From: Cupriavidus necator N-1
Lineage (GTDB): Bacteria > Pseudomonadota > Gammaproteobacteria > Burkholderiales > Burkholderiaceae
Reading direction: 5' to 3'
Length of the DNA stretch: 64,000 nucleotides
NCBI RefSeq assembly: GCF_000219215.1
Contig: NC_015727.1
Location: 1,426,001 to 1,490,000, forward strand
Shown here: positions 1 through 9,061 of the stretch, piece by piece
How the letters are laid out: the number at the start of each line of letters is the position of its first letter
How positions within the stretch are numbered: position 1 is the first letter of the stretch
Notes under the pieces: generated by a model
Seen by the model: the letters and a program-made list of their open reading frames with translations, nothing else
Databases searched by the model: none
Told to the model about the DNA's origin: nothing
Made by a program: the position numbers and the translations under genes

Positions 1-579
1 ACCGCTCGGCGGCTGGCGTTGACCAATGTCGCATTTCGCCTCGGGGATGTCACCCAACTCACCAACGTCGTTCAGCCGGAAGGGGCGTTTGACCTCATCA
101 CCTGCCGATTCACGCTGCTGCATATCCAAAAACGTGCGAATGTCATCCGGACGCTCCTTAAACAGCTCGCCCCAGGGGGAACCATGGTCATCGAGGAGCC
201 ATCGCTGGCAAGTCTGTTCTCAGTGCCGGCGGTATCGGCATTCGCGGAGGCGAATGCCGTCATGATGGCCTACGGCTGGAGAAATGGTGTCCCCTATGAC
301 TGCATCGAGGACATTTGGGCAATCGTCACCAATCTGGATGTCAATATCATGGAAGCCAGATTCAGCCAGCCTACGGTCTGGAAGAAGGAACACAAGGAAG
401 TCGTCTACTTATCCTTCCAACAGTGCCGGCCTCAGCTCGTCGAGCAAGGACTCATTGCAGAGAAACGCGCGGAGGCTGTTGCTCAAGCGCTCACCCAGGA
501 ATTTATGGATGACACCGTGATATCCGGCGGGCTACGCACGCTGCAACTAGCCATTTCCATACGAGGACAAGAACCTTGA
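1..579 (+). CDS. SAM-dependent methyltransferase, 3' part
   Basis: The reading frame is open from the first base of the window, so the N-terminus with the SAM-binding glycine motif lies outside. What is visible fits the second half of a class I methyltransferase: an acidic strand followed by FDLITCRFTLLHI (motif IV region), then LKQLAPGGTMVIEEP (post-motif loop and strand typical of Methyltransf_11/25 proteins). About 190 residues are present. The substrate cannot be told. The stop codon TGA (577-579) lies inside the right end of the adjacent IS605-type element. Removing the element restores a four-base ATGA overlap with the PP2C-like gene, so the two were probably one operon. Family call is good; function is unknown. 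Confidence 0.75.
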   Translation, partial: TARRLALTNVAFRLGDVTQLTNVVQPEGAFDLITCRFTLLHIQKRANVIRTLLKQLAPGGTMVIEEPSLASLFSVPAVSAFAEANAVMMAYGWRNGVPYDCIEDIWAIVTNLDVNIMEARFSQPTVWKKEHKEVVYLSFQQCRPQLVEQGLIAEKRAEAVAQALTQEFMDDTVISGGLRTLQLAISIRGQEP

Positions 580-740
580 CGTCCTCCCCTGCCTAAAGGC
601 AAGGGATTCCCACACCTGGCGATGCACGTCCGCATCGGAGAATGTTTAACGCAGCATTGGTATCACGGTCATGCACGACACCACATCTACTGCAGGTCCA
701 CTCTCTTATTCGCAGTCCTGCGATACCTTTCGGCCGCGTC
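576..740 (-). ncRNA. candidate omega (right-end) RNA of tnpB
   Basis: TnpB elements transcribe a guide-bearing RNA from the 3' end of tnpB into the right end, and the guide lies in the flanking DNA beyond the element. The 3' part of tnpB here merges with the right-end hairpin GCCTTTAGGC, consistent with that layout. If so, the current guide would be read from the antisense of the methyltransferase gene end (below 576). Boundaries are approximate and inferred from family knowledge only. Confidence 0.35.
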
Positions 741-1654
741 GTGCTGTCCTTCGAACCGCACGCCGAACAGGACTGGGTAGAACCGCTTTCGTTCACTTCC
801 TCAAACGTGGCTCCGTGCGCAATCGCTTTGTAGCGGAGCTTGTCCCGGAAGGACGACCAGGATGCGTCGTAGACGCTCTTCGCCATCTTGGTTTTGGCGA
901 GTTTCAAAGCCGACACGTTGCCGACCGCGATGTAATCGAAGCGCCGGACGAGCTCGAGCGCAAGCTTGTGCTGGAAGTCGGCGCGGGCATTCGCCACCTT
1001 GGCATGCAGCTTGGCAATATGCCGCTTGTGCTTTCGCGCACGCTGCGCCTTCGCCAGTCGTTCGGCGGCATGCCGGCCAAACCGGTCATTGGGGAGCTTC
1101 TCGCCGGTCGAAAGCGTCGCGAAGTCCTTCAAACCAAGATCGATGCCGACGCCAGTTTGAATCGGGCGTGCCGGCATATCAGCAACTTCTATCACGATGT
1201 TGAGAAACCAGTTCCCGCGCGAATCCTGCGCAAAGTTGCTGCCGTCCCTGACCTTGCCTTCGGGCAACAGGCGACTATTGAAAACGCGGAAGGTATGCCC
1301 GGCAAAGCGAAACGCCTCGCCCTCTCGTTTCAAATCGCGGCCCTTCATGGGCACCCATCCAAGGCTCTTCCTGCCGCGGTATCGCAAGTAAGGACGGCGA
1401 TGCTGGCTGCGCGATTTCGCGTACTGCTCGCATGTCGCGTTGACCGTACCGGAATGGATGCCGAGTTCCTTGCTGCTGCCCGTGGTCAGCACGTTCAGAT
1501 CGAACCCGCTCGGCCACGTCTTCCCCCATTTGAGCGCGTGCTTCTGCGTGTCATTGCAGAAGTTCCAGACGTAGTTCACCGCGCGGCTCTGCTTGTTGAG
1601 CAGGCCGTTGAGCGACTTCACCCGGTAGCGGTAGACACGAATCATGCCGCTCAT
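593..1654 (-). CDS. tnpB: TnpB-like RNA-guided nuclease of IS1341-type element
   Basis: A protein of about 353 residues beginning MSGMIRVYRY; I start here because the upstream extension is element-end sequence. The C-terminal half has the RuvC-like fold of TnpB: GIDLGLKDF supplies the first Asp (about residue 172), a CSACG...CSRCG zinc finger lies at about 296-324, and VHDRDTNAA gives the last Asp (about 331). At the position where most TnpB proteins have the second catalytic Glu, this one reads AVGNVSAL (Asn 246). A Glu in FEEVNESGS (about 285-289) may substitute, as in TnpB groups with a rearranged active site. The last residues run into the right-end hairpin, as is usual. Family call is firm; activity is inferred. 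Confidence 0.85.
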   Translation of the reverse strand: MSGMIRVYRYRVKSLNGLLNKQSRAVNYVWNFCNDTQKHALKWGKTWPSGFDLNVLTTGSSKELGIHSGTVNATCEQYAKSRSQHRRPYLRYRGRKSLGWVPMKGRDLKREGEAFRFAGHTFRVFNSRLLPEGKVRDGSNFAQDSRGNWFLNIVIEVADMPARPIQTGVGIDLGLKDFATLSTGEKLPNDRFGRHAAERLAKAQRARKHKRHIAKLHAKVANARADFQHKLALELVRRFDYIAVGNVSALKLAKTKMAKSVYDASWSSFRDKLRYKAIAHGATFEEVNESGSTQSCSACGSKDSTTRPKGIAGLRIREWTCSRCGVVHDRDTNAALNILRCGRASPGVGIPCL

Positions 1655-1722
1655 TCTAACGTGGGAATGCCGCCTTTCGGCGGCGCTCCTTTCACTCCCC
1701 GCCTTGAATGGCGAGGTTTCTC

Positions 1723-1737
1723 GGAGCAAATCTGATG
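1723..1737 (+). promoter_or_regulatory. ribosome-binding site supplied by the IS605 left end
   Basis: GGAG at 1723-1726 belongs to the element's left end and sits 8 bases before the ATG at 1735 of the PP2C-like gene. The same arrangement, on the other strand, precedes DUF2840 (CTCC 10176-10179, start codon ending at 10167). The element therefore provides a Shine-Dalgarno sequence to the gene it lands in front of. Confidence 0.6.
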
Positions 1738-2577
1738 ATGCAGGTGACGGTCTCTCAAGTATCACAAGGCATCTATGAGCACATTCCGACGGAGGACGTA
1801 GTGGGCTATCTCCTGCGCGAGCGCTCAATGCTAGCTTGGGCGATTGATGGCGCCTCCCCTGTCACCGCCGCGCCATTCAAGACTTACGAAGACGTCACTG
1901 ACGCCGGATGGTTCGCGCGACGGCTCAGCCAGTTGCTGGAAAAGCAATTTCAAGACATTCCCTTCAGCAAGGCGCAGCTGTGCAACAGTCTGCAGGTCCT
2001 CCAGGACGAATACCGCCGCGACGGAGGCGATGCCCAGCCGATTTGGGGCTGGCCTGTTGCCGCCGCCACGTTCGTGGAGATTGACCGAACGAAAGAATCT
2101 GTAAGTATGTCCGTCTTTCGCTATGCGGATTGCTTCGTGGAAGTCTTGCAAGTTCCCGTTCCTAGCGCGGACCAATCGCCTCGGCCGCCTCAATCGCCAC
2201 CAAGCTATGATCGCTGGAAGCCGTACTCTGGATTCCGGGGTCACAAGCTGTTGAATCTATGGCAACGTCGGCTCCAACAGCAGAAGGGCGAGTGCAGTAC
2301 CGCGCTTACCCTGAACCCGGCCAGTGCGATGAACGCCGTGGTGGAGGAACGAAAGATCACGACACCAGCTCATATCGTTCTGGGCAGCGACGGCTTATCT
2401 CGCGTTTGGGATACCTACCAATTGATGACCAGGGAGCAGGCCATGCATCTGGTCGCACAACATGGGCTATCTTCGCTCTTGCATGCGCTCAGGAATTTCG
2501 AGGCATCGAGCCTCACCGGCGGCGCTGAGCTCAAGAGACGGGATGATGCTAGCGGAATTCACATTTTTCTTCCGTAG
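1735..2577 (+). CDS. PP2C-like protein phosphatase domain protein
   Basis: A protein of about 280 residues. The N-terminal AWAIDGASPV and DAGWFARRLSQLL match the metal-binding Asp-Gly and following helix of PP2C-type Ser/Thr phosphatases. Near the C-terminus HIVLGSDGLSRVWD and KRRDDASGIHIFL match the late SDG and DDA metal-binding motifs. It would remove phosphate from Ser or Thr using two metal ions; the partner is unknown. The start is set at the ATG immediately beside the IS605 left end, because residues further upstream are encoded by the element. It was probably translationally coupled to the preceding methyltransferase before the insertion. No kinase gene lies nearby. Confidence 0.7.
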   Translation: MMQVTVSQVSQGIYEHIPTEDVVGYLLRERSMLAWAIDGASPVTAAPFKTYEDVTDAGWFARRLSQLLEKQFQDIPFSKAQLCNSLQVLQDEYRRDGGDAQPIWGWPVAAATFVEIDRTKESVSMSVFRYADCFVEVLQVPVPSADQSPRPPQSPPSYDRWKPYSGFRGHKLLNLWQRRLQQQKGECSTALTLNPASAMNAVVEERKITTPAHIVLGSDGLSRVWDTYQLMTREQAMHLVAQHGLSSLLHALRNFEASSLTGGAELKRRDDASGIHIFLP

Positions 2578-2710
2578 CACCGTCGTGCCATGCCTCTCGG
2601 TTCTTATTTGGCGCTTGCACTCTTCTCAATGCGGGGACTTTGATTTTGCCTCACTGGCGGCCAAGCTTTACATCGCGGCGACGCGCATAAGGACGTGAAA
2701 GCCAGGAGGT

Positions 2711-4073
2711 GTCAGGAATTCTGTGTGCTGAGGTCGGTTAAATAAATCTCAGCGTAGGGCGTTGGTGAAGCGGTCACCGAAGAGAATGGCGAACTGGTTG
2801 GCCGCTTGTTTCCAGGTGATGGGCGGCATCTTCCAATCTTTCTCGATGTTGCGCAAGGCCAGGTACAGCAGCTTGCTGGCGGCTTCGTCGCTGGGGAAGT
2901 GGCCCCGGTTCTTGACGATCTTGCGCAACTGCATGTGCATGCTCTCGATGGCATTAGTGGTGTAGATGATTCTGCGCACTTCCGGCGGATAGGCGAAGAA
3001 CGGGATGACCTGCTCCCATTGCCGCCGCCACATGTCGGCCACCGTCGGGAATTTGCGGCCCCAGTCGCTGCCGGCAAAGGCATCCAGCGCAGTGGCAGCG
3101 GCATCGGCCGTGGCAGCCTGGTAAATCGGCTTGAGCGCGGTCGCCAGGCCCTTGCGATCCTTCCAGCTCGCCAGGTTGAGCGAGTTGCGGAGCAGGTGGA
3201 CGATGCAGGTCTGGATTTGCGCGGCCGGGTAGACGGCCTCGATGGCCTGGGGGAAGCCGCGCAGGCCATCGACCACGGCGATCAGGATGTCCTCCAGGCC
3301 GCGGTTCTTCAGTTCGTTGAAGACCTTGAGCCAGAACTTGGCGCCTTCGGTCTGCTCGATCCACAGGCCGAGGACTTCCTTGCGCCCATCGGCGCGGATG
3401 CCCAGCGCGAGGTACACCGCCTTGTTCCTGACGGTGCCTTCGTCGCGGATCTTCAGGCGCAGCGCGTCGAAGTAGACAATGGGGTACATCGCCTCCAGCG
3501 GGCGCTGCTGCCATTGCTCGACCTCCGCCAGTACCTCGTCGGTGATGGTGGAGATCAGGTCGGGCGAGACCTGCAGGCCATACAGTTCCTGCAAATGGCC
3601 CTGAATCTCACGCACGCTCATCCCGCGTGCATACATGCTGATTACGTGGTCGTCGAAGCCGGACAGCCGGCGTTGGTACTTGGCGACCAGTTGCGGCTCG
3701 AAGGTGGCTTGCCGGTCGCGCGGAATGTCCAGTTCCAGCTCGCCGTTGGGCGTGATGACGGTCTTTGCACTGCTGCCGTTGCGGTGATTGCCGCTCTTGC
3801 CTTGCTTGGCCTCGCTGGCCAGATGGTGCGTCAGTTCGGCGGCAAGCATACGCTCGGCCAACTGCTTCTTGAGCAGGCCGGCCAAGCCTGATTCACCGAG
3901 AATCGACTCGGCGTCCTTGTTCTGTACCTGAGCCAGTAGTTGATCGATCAACTCATCCGGAAACAGCTTCGGCGCGCTCGATTTCTTGCTCTTCTTGGTC
4001 ATGCTTTTTGTTTCGGTCATAAGGGCGTTTCTTTCGATATCGTCTCATGACCTCAACACACAAGAAATCTGAC
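2711..4073 (-). mobile_element. IS256 family insertion sequence
   Basis: A single-transposase element bounded by imperfect 25-bp terminal inverted repeats at 2711-2735 and 4049-4073, about 19 of 25 matching, both containing GTCAG at the outer end and TGAGGTC at the inner end. I see no convincing 8-9 bp direct repeat outside the ends, so the insertion may be old or rearranged. Confidence 0.8.
2749..4020 (-). CDS. IS256 family transposase
   Basis: 423 residues, the usual length for IS256-type (mutator-like) DDE transposases. Recognisable stretches are LPRDRQ-like IPRDRQATFEPQLV, the first catalytic Asp in YPIVYFDALRLKI, the second in IAVVDGLRGFPQAIEAVYP, and the CIVHLLRNSL and YTTNAIESMHMQLRKI blocks, the latter carrying the catalytic Glu. 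The frame is intact from ATG to stop, so it could be active. It lies alone between its terminal repeats. Confidence 0.95.
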   Translation of the reverse strand: MTETKSMTKKSKKSSAPKLFPDELIDQLLAQVQNKDAESILGESGLAGLLKKQLAERMLAAELTHHLASEAKQGKSGNHRNGSSAKTVITPNGELELDIPRDRQATFEPQLVAKYQRRLSGFDDHVISMYARGMSVREIQGHLQELYGLQVSPDLISTITDEVLAEVEQWQQRPLEAMYPIVYFDALRLKIRDEGTVRNKAVYLALGIRADGRKEVLGLWIEQTEGAKFWLKVFNELKNRGLEDILIAVVDGLRGFPQAIEAVYPAAQIQTCIVHLLRNSLNLASWKDRKGLATALKPIYQAATADAAATALDAFAGSDWGRKFPTVADMWRRQWEQVIPFFAYPPEVRRIIYTTNAIESMHMQLRKIVKNRGHFPSDEAASKLLYLALRNIEKDWKMPPITWKQAANQFAILFGDRFTNALR

Positions 4074-4470
4074 AGGCTCGAAAGCCATTTTTCTTAGCGC
4101 CCTCATGGATGCGCTAGTAGACGTGATCCCCATAGGCTTCGCGCATGAAGCGCGGCATGCCGCGCTGTCTCGGCCCGGAACGTCCTGAAACAGAGAACGG
4201 AACCGGCGTCCGATAGAGGCCACCTTCATAAGGTGGCCTGCGCTTCGCGCTCATCTTCTCCTAATGACTATCACAATGGCGTGGCTTACGCCGATTCCTA
4301 TGGGGCTCCTCGTGTAGAGACTGCGGGGGCAAAGTACGTTGCCGTCATGCGCATGCGTGTGCCGTTCGTGCCCTGCCTAGCGTGATCGCAGCGAGTCGAC
4401 GCTGACGTTCACCACCGCTGGAAACGCACAGTTCTGCTTCATGTCACCCCCCCTCCTGGCAATGCGCCGG
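4074..4470. other. intergenic, about 400 bp
   Basis: No recognised gene. On the minus strand a 46-codon frame at 4114-4254 begins ATGAGCGCGAAG and has AGGAG five bases upstream, but its product (Arg/Pro/Gly-rich) matches nothing I know. The region separates the IS256 element from the thioredoxin-fusion gene. Confidence 0.4.
4114..4254 (-). CDS. possible small protein, 46 aa, unrecognised
   Basis: Starts MSAKRRPPYEGG and ends EAYGDHVY. A good Shine-Dalgarno (AGGAG) precedes the ATG, which is the main support. Composition is basic and low in hydrophobic residues; no signal peptide or membrane segment. It may be the tail or a small gene of a lost operon. Weak evidence. Confidence 0.25.
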   Translation of the reverse strand: MSAKRRPPYEGGLYRTPVPFSVSGRSGPRQRGMPRFMREAYGDHVY

Positions 4471-5745
4471 CTACTTCCCGGCCGTGCGCAGGAGCGATAG
4501 CAAAACAGCTCCAGTACGCGCGCCAATCGATGCCATAGTTTCCTGCTTAAAGATGCACCAGGCGTCATAGCGCTCCCACAGGACTGGGTGTGCCTTGCGG
4601 CGTTCTACTTCGCGTGCATGAAGGCCTTCGGACAGCTGCGATATCCACTCATCTCTAGCCGCCTCGCCGTTCTTCGGCGGGCCGCCCAGTGCTTCTCGCG
4701 TTTGTTCGTAGTCTTCATCGCTCATGGCTGCCACTTGCGCTGCTTCCGACTCGCTCCAATCCGGATATTGCCGATAGTCGTGGACCGCATACTCGGTCAC
4801 TAACGGCAACACGTGTCTCACCATGTCAGCATCGAGTAGCGGGACCGCCAAGTGCTCCAATTCTTCGCTCTCACTGGAACCCAGGCCAGACCCAGTCGCC
4901 AGTACGGCCTCACGTTGCAGGGCTTCCCAGTCCGACTCCATCACGCTCGCGCCAGCGTGCTGGCGTTGATGCAGCATCTCGATTTTCCTGTTGAGAGTGC
5001 GCGCAATATCGTTTTGGCGGTATTGCGATATAGCCCATGGGGAAAGGTATAGCAGGTCGTACAGCACCTTGGCTGTCACTGCACCGAGGTTCGCCCCAAC
5101 TGGCATGGCATCGACGATCTCAAGTGTCTGCGCGCGCGCCGTCTTCTCATCGTTCTGGGATTGGAGCCAGTACAGCATGCCAAGTAGGTCTCCCAACGCC
5201 ATCGGCACCCCTACAATCGCTTCGAACTGCGCCTCATCGCCTGCCAGTTGTCTCGATGGTTGGTATGCCTCCTCTTGAGAACAATCCCTCAGGCGGGCAA
5301 TGCCAGCTTTCTTGACAGCGACGTCACCGCCGAAGCTATTCCATTTCTCTTCTAGGGCATCGGCCGAAAGCGGCGCATTCCGTGTTTCGAGAGATGCACG
5401 CTGTAGCGCAGGTAACACCAGTCCAAGCTCCCCCAACCATTTCTCCACCATGAGCTGCAGCCGCATTGTCGACGGACCGACGAGGCGGCCGTATTCCTTG
5501 CCCGCAGAGTAAAACGCCAGCGTCGGGATCGCACGCACGCCAAAGTGCTGCCACCCTCCGGGCGCCTCATCGACATTCAGCTTGAGCACTTTCAATCGTC
5601 CCGCATGATTGGCCGCGAGCGTCTCCAGATGGGGCGCTAGTGCTAGACACGGCGCGCACCACGGTGCCCAGAAGTCCACCAGAACGGGGGTATCACCCTC
5701 AACGTCCTGATGGAACGTCGCCTGCGTCGTTTCAAGTATCGCCAT
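4471..5745 (-). CDS. thioredoxin domain fused to a long unrecognised C-terminal region
   Basis: About 424 residues. The start is the ATG at 5745, preceded by GTGAGG; the in-frame extension upstream lacks support. Residues 1-105 are a clear thioredoxin fold with active site WCAPC (DFWAPWCAPCLALAPHL) and the cis-Pro loop VRAIPTLAFY. The remaining 320 residues are mostly acidic and helical-looking, including SEDYEQTREALGG and a Trp-rich end ERYDAWCIFKQE; I do not recognise them. They do not resemble the TPR tail of the co-chaperone CnoX. The thioredoxin part should do thiol-disulfide exchange in the cytoplasm (no signal peptide); the tail may choose a partner. It stands alone between non-coding stretches. 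Confidence 0.75.
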   Translation of the reverse strand: MAILETTQATFHQDVEGDTPVLVDFWAPWCAPCLALAPHLETLAANHAGRLKVLKLNVDEAPGGWQHFGVRAIPTLAFYSAGKEYGRLVGPSTMRLQLMVEKWLGELGLVLPALQRASLETRNAPLSADALEEKWNSFGGDVAVKKAGIARLRDCSQEEAYQPSRQLAGDEAQFEAIVGVPMALGDLLGMLYWLQSQNDEKTARAQTLEIVDAMPVGANLGAVTAKVLYDLLYLSPWAISQYRQNDIARTLNRKIEMLHQRQHAGASVMESDWEALQREAVLATGSGLGSSESEELEHLAVPLLDADMVRHVLPLVTEYAVHDYRQYPDWSESEAAQVAAMSDEDYEQTREALGGPPKNGEAARDEWISQLSEGLHAREVERRKAHPVLWERYDAWCIFKQETMASIGARTGAVLLSLLRTAGK

Positions 5746-6670
5746 GCTTACCTCACTTCGGTTGCTATTGCACAAATCGATGGAGCGACCTTGCCCAGGA
5801 ACGCTCACTGAGCTTCAGCGCGCTACCCCGGACGACCAATGCCGCTGGCCTATCGTTGGGTTGCTGCTTTCTTCGCATCCGTAAGCAGAACCCTGCGCAC
5901 AATTTTGGCTTCGCTCATCACTCATTGCCAGCGCACGTGGGGGACGAGGAAAGATGAAATAGAGCAAGAAGAAGTGCGAAGACGAGCAATTGACAGAAAT
6001 TTGCTCGGCTTTCGAAAAATCTGGTTTAAAAAGGAGAATTTCTTTGACACCAGGACCAGCGCATATGGCGATTGGATTTCAGAATGAAATCCGAGTTATT
6101 CAGACTCAATGGGAATGAGCCTTCCGTGGAACTTGCGCGCGATCATCCCGCCCCTGCTAGAGATGAAGAGCCATCGCTCCTAAGAAGCGCGCTGGGGGCG
6201 TCGGCCGCGTCAAGGAGCGAGAAATGACTGAGACAGTCGACATACGGGATGTCGTCAAGGCGATCGGCATCTGCAAATATGGTGAGGCTGCCGTCGGCGT
6301 ATTACTAACCGGCAGCCTTGTCGGGGTAAAGCGACACCAAAGAGCGACGTGGACTCATCGTCAGTTCCGCGGACATACAGCTCGACGAACAGGCAGATTT
6401 TGCGCCACCGCAGTGTGCTGGTCGTTTTCAGATCCAGTCCCCGCGAGACGCTGGGCGCGGGCCCTTCTCGATCCGCCTGCTGATATCTCACTGGCCTGGC
6501 TCGTTCTGGCCCTCTGACTGAACAAGACGGGGTATGCGAGTCTTGCTAGACAACGCGCGGAGCTTCCAGTTCCTTGGGGTCTTGACGTAAGACGGCCGCG
6601 AAATCTTGGACGGAACTATGGGCGGGATCGCTGCAGTGCGATCGCCCCCACCATTCGCATGGCTGCCCTG
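5746..6670. other. intergenic, about 925 bp, probably gene remnants
   Basis: No gene I can support. A frame at 6224-6517 (+) begins MTETVDIRDVVKAIG and has AAGGAG eight bases upstream, so its first 40 codons may be the start of a broken gene; after about residue 35 the composition turns Arg-rich and non-coding in character. Base composition is less GC-rich near 5980-6110 than in neighbouring genes. Confidence 0.4.
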
Positions 6671-8628
6671 TTAACCTATCGATGGCCCCCGTTGCCTCGC
6701 TAGCTCCCAGGACACGCTACCTCCGCGCATCGTCACTGAAAGATGCTGCCCCAGCCGCTGTTCGATCACCGGCTTCCACGGCAAGAGGCTGAACGTTTTG
6801 CCGTCATCGAGCATGGCGTAGCGCCCGCTCGCGAGCTGCACACTGCGTCGGTAGATGCCCGCCATGCGCTGCCCGTAGGGCACCCGCCGATGCTCCAGAC
6901 CGGTTTCAGCGGCGATGTCCTGCGCGGCCGTGGCCAACTCCCTGCCACGCAACGTCCCCAGGAGATTGCGCACCAATATCACCCGCTGCCCGCGCCGCTC
7001 GGCCAGCCGCTGCTCAACCAAGAACTCTGCACGCTGTCTCAGCGCGGCCTTGACCTCCTCGCCGAAGCCTACGTCGCCCAGCACCTCGCCGCCACCGATC
7101 AACTGCTGGTCGAGCCATGTGGCGCCGATCACACGGGCCTGTCGCTCGATGGGCAGGTGCGATCTCAGCTCCACCACCACGCCGCCGCCCAGGCGCTCCG
7201 CGTCGTGCTGGCGGCCACGCTCGACCAGGTCGCCGGGCACGTGCCTGACGCCTTCTGCCACGCGCTCCATGATGCCGGCACGGCGCAAGACTTCGAGCCG
7301 GCGCACGTGTGCGGCAACCAGTTCGTGCGGGTCGCGCTCAGCGGTAGCATGACGCTGGGCGATGACAAGGTGATGGTCAGTGCGGTACACCCCTTCAACA
7401 GCGAGTGCAGAGATGTTCCGGTCGGCCGCGCGCACCTCGGTCAAACCTTTCACTTCCGCGATGGCGCCGACCGGGTAGCACTCCAGCTCTGACCGTGGTG
7501 GCAATGCGACGTAGTGCGCCTTGCCATCGATCCCGTCGACAATTAGGTAGGCCTTGTCGTACAGCTCATCGGCCAGCCCCTTGTCGGCCACCCGACCGAT
7601 GATGGTGCGGCCACCCTCGGCGGGCTGAAACACGGCCAGCTCACGCGGCTTGCCGCTCATGGCGCGCTGCATGGTGCGGATGATATCGCCTCGCTCGCCC
7701 ATCGCCCGCAGGGTTGGCTCGGCCTCGGCATGGATCGCCCACACACCGGGCTGCTGCTCGGTCGCAAGACCCATGCGCTGCAAGCGCTGCAGACGCCCAA
7801 TCAGCATTGGCCGATGCCGTTGCAGCCGGGGAGCGCCCAGCGTCTCCGGCAGCACCAGACCGTCCACCGCCTCGCGCTGCAAACTACGGTACAGCCCTGT
7901 CCACCGCTCCTGGTCGACTTCCCGCAGCATGACGCGCTGGATCTCCAGTTCGGTGCGCGGTCCTAGCCATTCCGTTGCCAGCTCCGATGCGCGCATGCGC
8001 ATCCCCTCGGCGAGGTAAGCCCGGGAGATGATCAGGTCCTTCCCAACGTCGTCCTTGCCGCGTAGGACGATATGCATATGCGGCTTGTCGGTGTTCCAGT
8101 GATCCACGGCCACCCACTCGAGCCGGGTACCCAAGTCGGCCTCCATGCGCCCCATCAGGTGCCGGGTATAGATCCGCAAGCCGTCGAACAGTTCTGCGTC
8201 CTCCGGCGACACGATGAGGCGGAATTGGTGCCGGTCGCCCTCGCTGCGCTCCTTGAATGCATCGAGGTCCGCGGCATCGGTTGTCGGGCCATAGCTCGTC
8301 CCGCGCCACCGTGGCGATCGACGCCTTCACGCTCGATGTAGCGCAGATGCGCGGCGGTCGTACGTGGCCCAGCATTCGCCAGATTGACCAGCCGTGTCTT
8401 GATCGTCACGCGCCGGGCATTGGGGGTCAGCGAGCCACCGGCGAAGCGCGCCGCGACGTGGCCGCGTCCCAACCGGGCGCCCGGCCGTTGGCCGCCCTTG
8501 CCGACGGTCTTGCCGAGTTTAGCGCCGGCCTTGTTGGTCTGGCGCAGCACCTGGTTGACGAAGGCGTCGCCGCGCCGTTTTGGCGCGCCAGGCCGTATCT
8601 GGAAACGATCGTAGTCGTGTTTCCTCAT
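6671..8628 (-). pseudogene. traI: TraI/VirD2-like relaxase (DUF3363 type), frameshifted
   Basis: Relaxase of the Tn4371-type ICE module that would nick oriT and pilot the transferred strand. The N-terminal part (MRKHDYDRFQIRPGAPK, start ATG at 8628) and the main part (VSPEDAELFDGLRIY..., motif KPHMHIVLRGKDDVG with the metal-binding histidines) are in different frames. The switch occurs near 8300, in a run of G: reading GGGG instead of GGG would join RHGGAG to TSYGPTTDAADLDAFKERS and restore one protein of about 650 residues, the normal length. The C-terminal region is otherwise intact to SWELARQRGPSIG. Either a real one-base loss or a sequencing error; if real, conjugation is disabled. Confidence 0.8.
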
Positions 8629-9061
8629 GCTTCGCTTCCGTCCAAAGCCAGCGTAGCCGGGCGGGTAAAGCACGCCGCTTCGCCAATGTCGTTGCGGCAT
8701 TGCGCGCTTCACGACACACTGCTACCCCCTGGCGCGTGCCGCGTCACCCCCACGTGCAGACTGCCTCTTGGCGAGCCAGCGTGCCGCGACCTTATATCTT
8801 GCCTTCCACCTTTGCCCTGCCCTCTCGCGGTGGACGCCGGCGGCCCCGCGGCGGTGCACTCCGCGCAGCGGCTTCGCTGGCGAGCGCTGCCAAGGCCACA
8901 GGCCGGCCGCGTTCAAGGCAAGACGTGCACGTGGGAACGCCGCGCCGGAGGCGGCGCAAGGTGCGGCGCGAGCGCATCCGCGCTGCAGGTGCGACGACAC
9001 GGGGACGCCCGGGCGAACGACGGCCCGGATGGCACGACGAAGCGCAGTGAGTCGGCGGCCA
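8629..9061. other. intergenic between relaxase and traF; possible oriT region
   Basis: About 430 bp of very GC-rich sequence without a supported gene. In related elements the transfer origin lies near the relaxase gene, and several short inverted repeats occur here, for example around 8840-8870 and 8930-8960. I cannot point to a nic site, so oriT is only a positional suggestion. Confidence 0.25.

Larger units (their letters stand above)
576..1738 (-). mobile_element. IS200/IS605 family element, IS1341-type (tnpB only)
   Basis: A single-gene element read leftwards. Its left end is at 1701-1734 and its right end at 576-600; on the minus strand the right end reads CCTTTAGGCAGGGGAGGACG then TCAA, a subterminal hairpin typical of this family. 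There is no tnpA, so movement would need a helper transposase. The left-end sequence recurs at 10164-10201 and the right end at 11676-11690 plus 13118-13127, so a second, disrupted copy defines the boundaries. The base context at the left end is TCAT (minus strand) in both copies, probably the target tetranucleotide. Confidence 0.8.

Noticed and set aside
671..1735. 354-codon open frame on the plus strand
   Set aside because: Antisense to tnpB, whose domain motifs are clear; a GC-rich shadow frame.
2806..3891. 361-codon open frame on the plus strand
   Set aside because: Antisense to the IS256 transposase; no recognisable product.
2700..4085. Target-site duplication of the IS256 element
   Set aside because: The 8-9 bases outside the two terminal repeats do not match.
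6224..6517. 97-codon frame with a good Shine-Dalgarno
   Set aside because: Product lacks structure-like pattern after the first third and matches nothing I know; kept only as a possible remnant in the intergenic entry.
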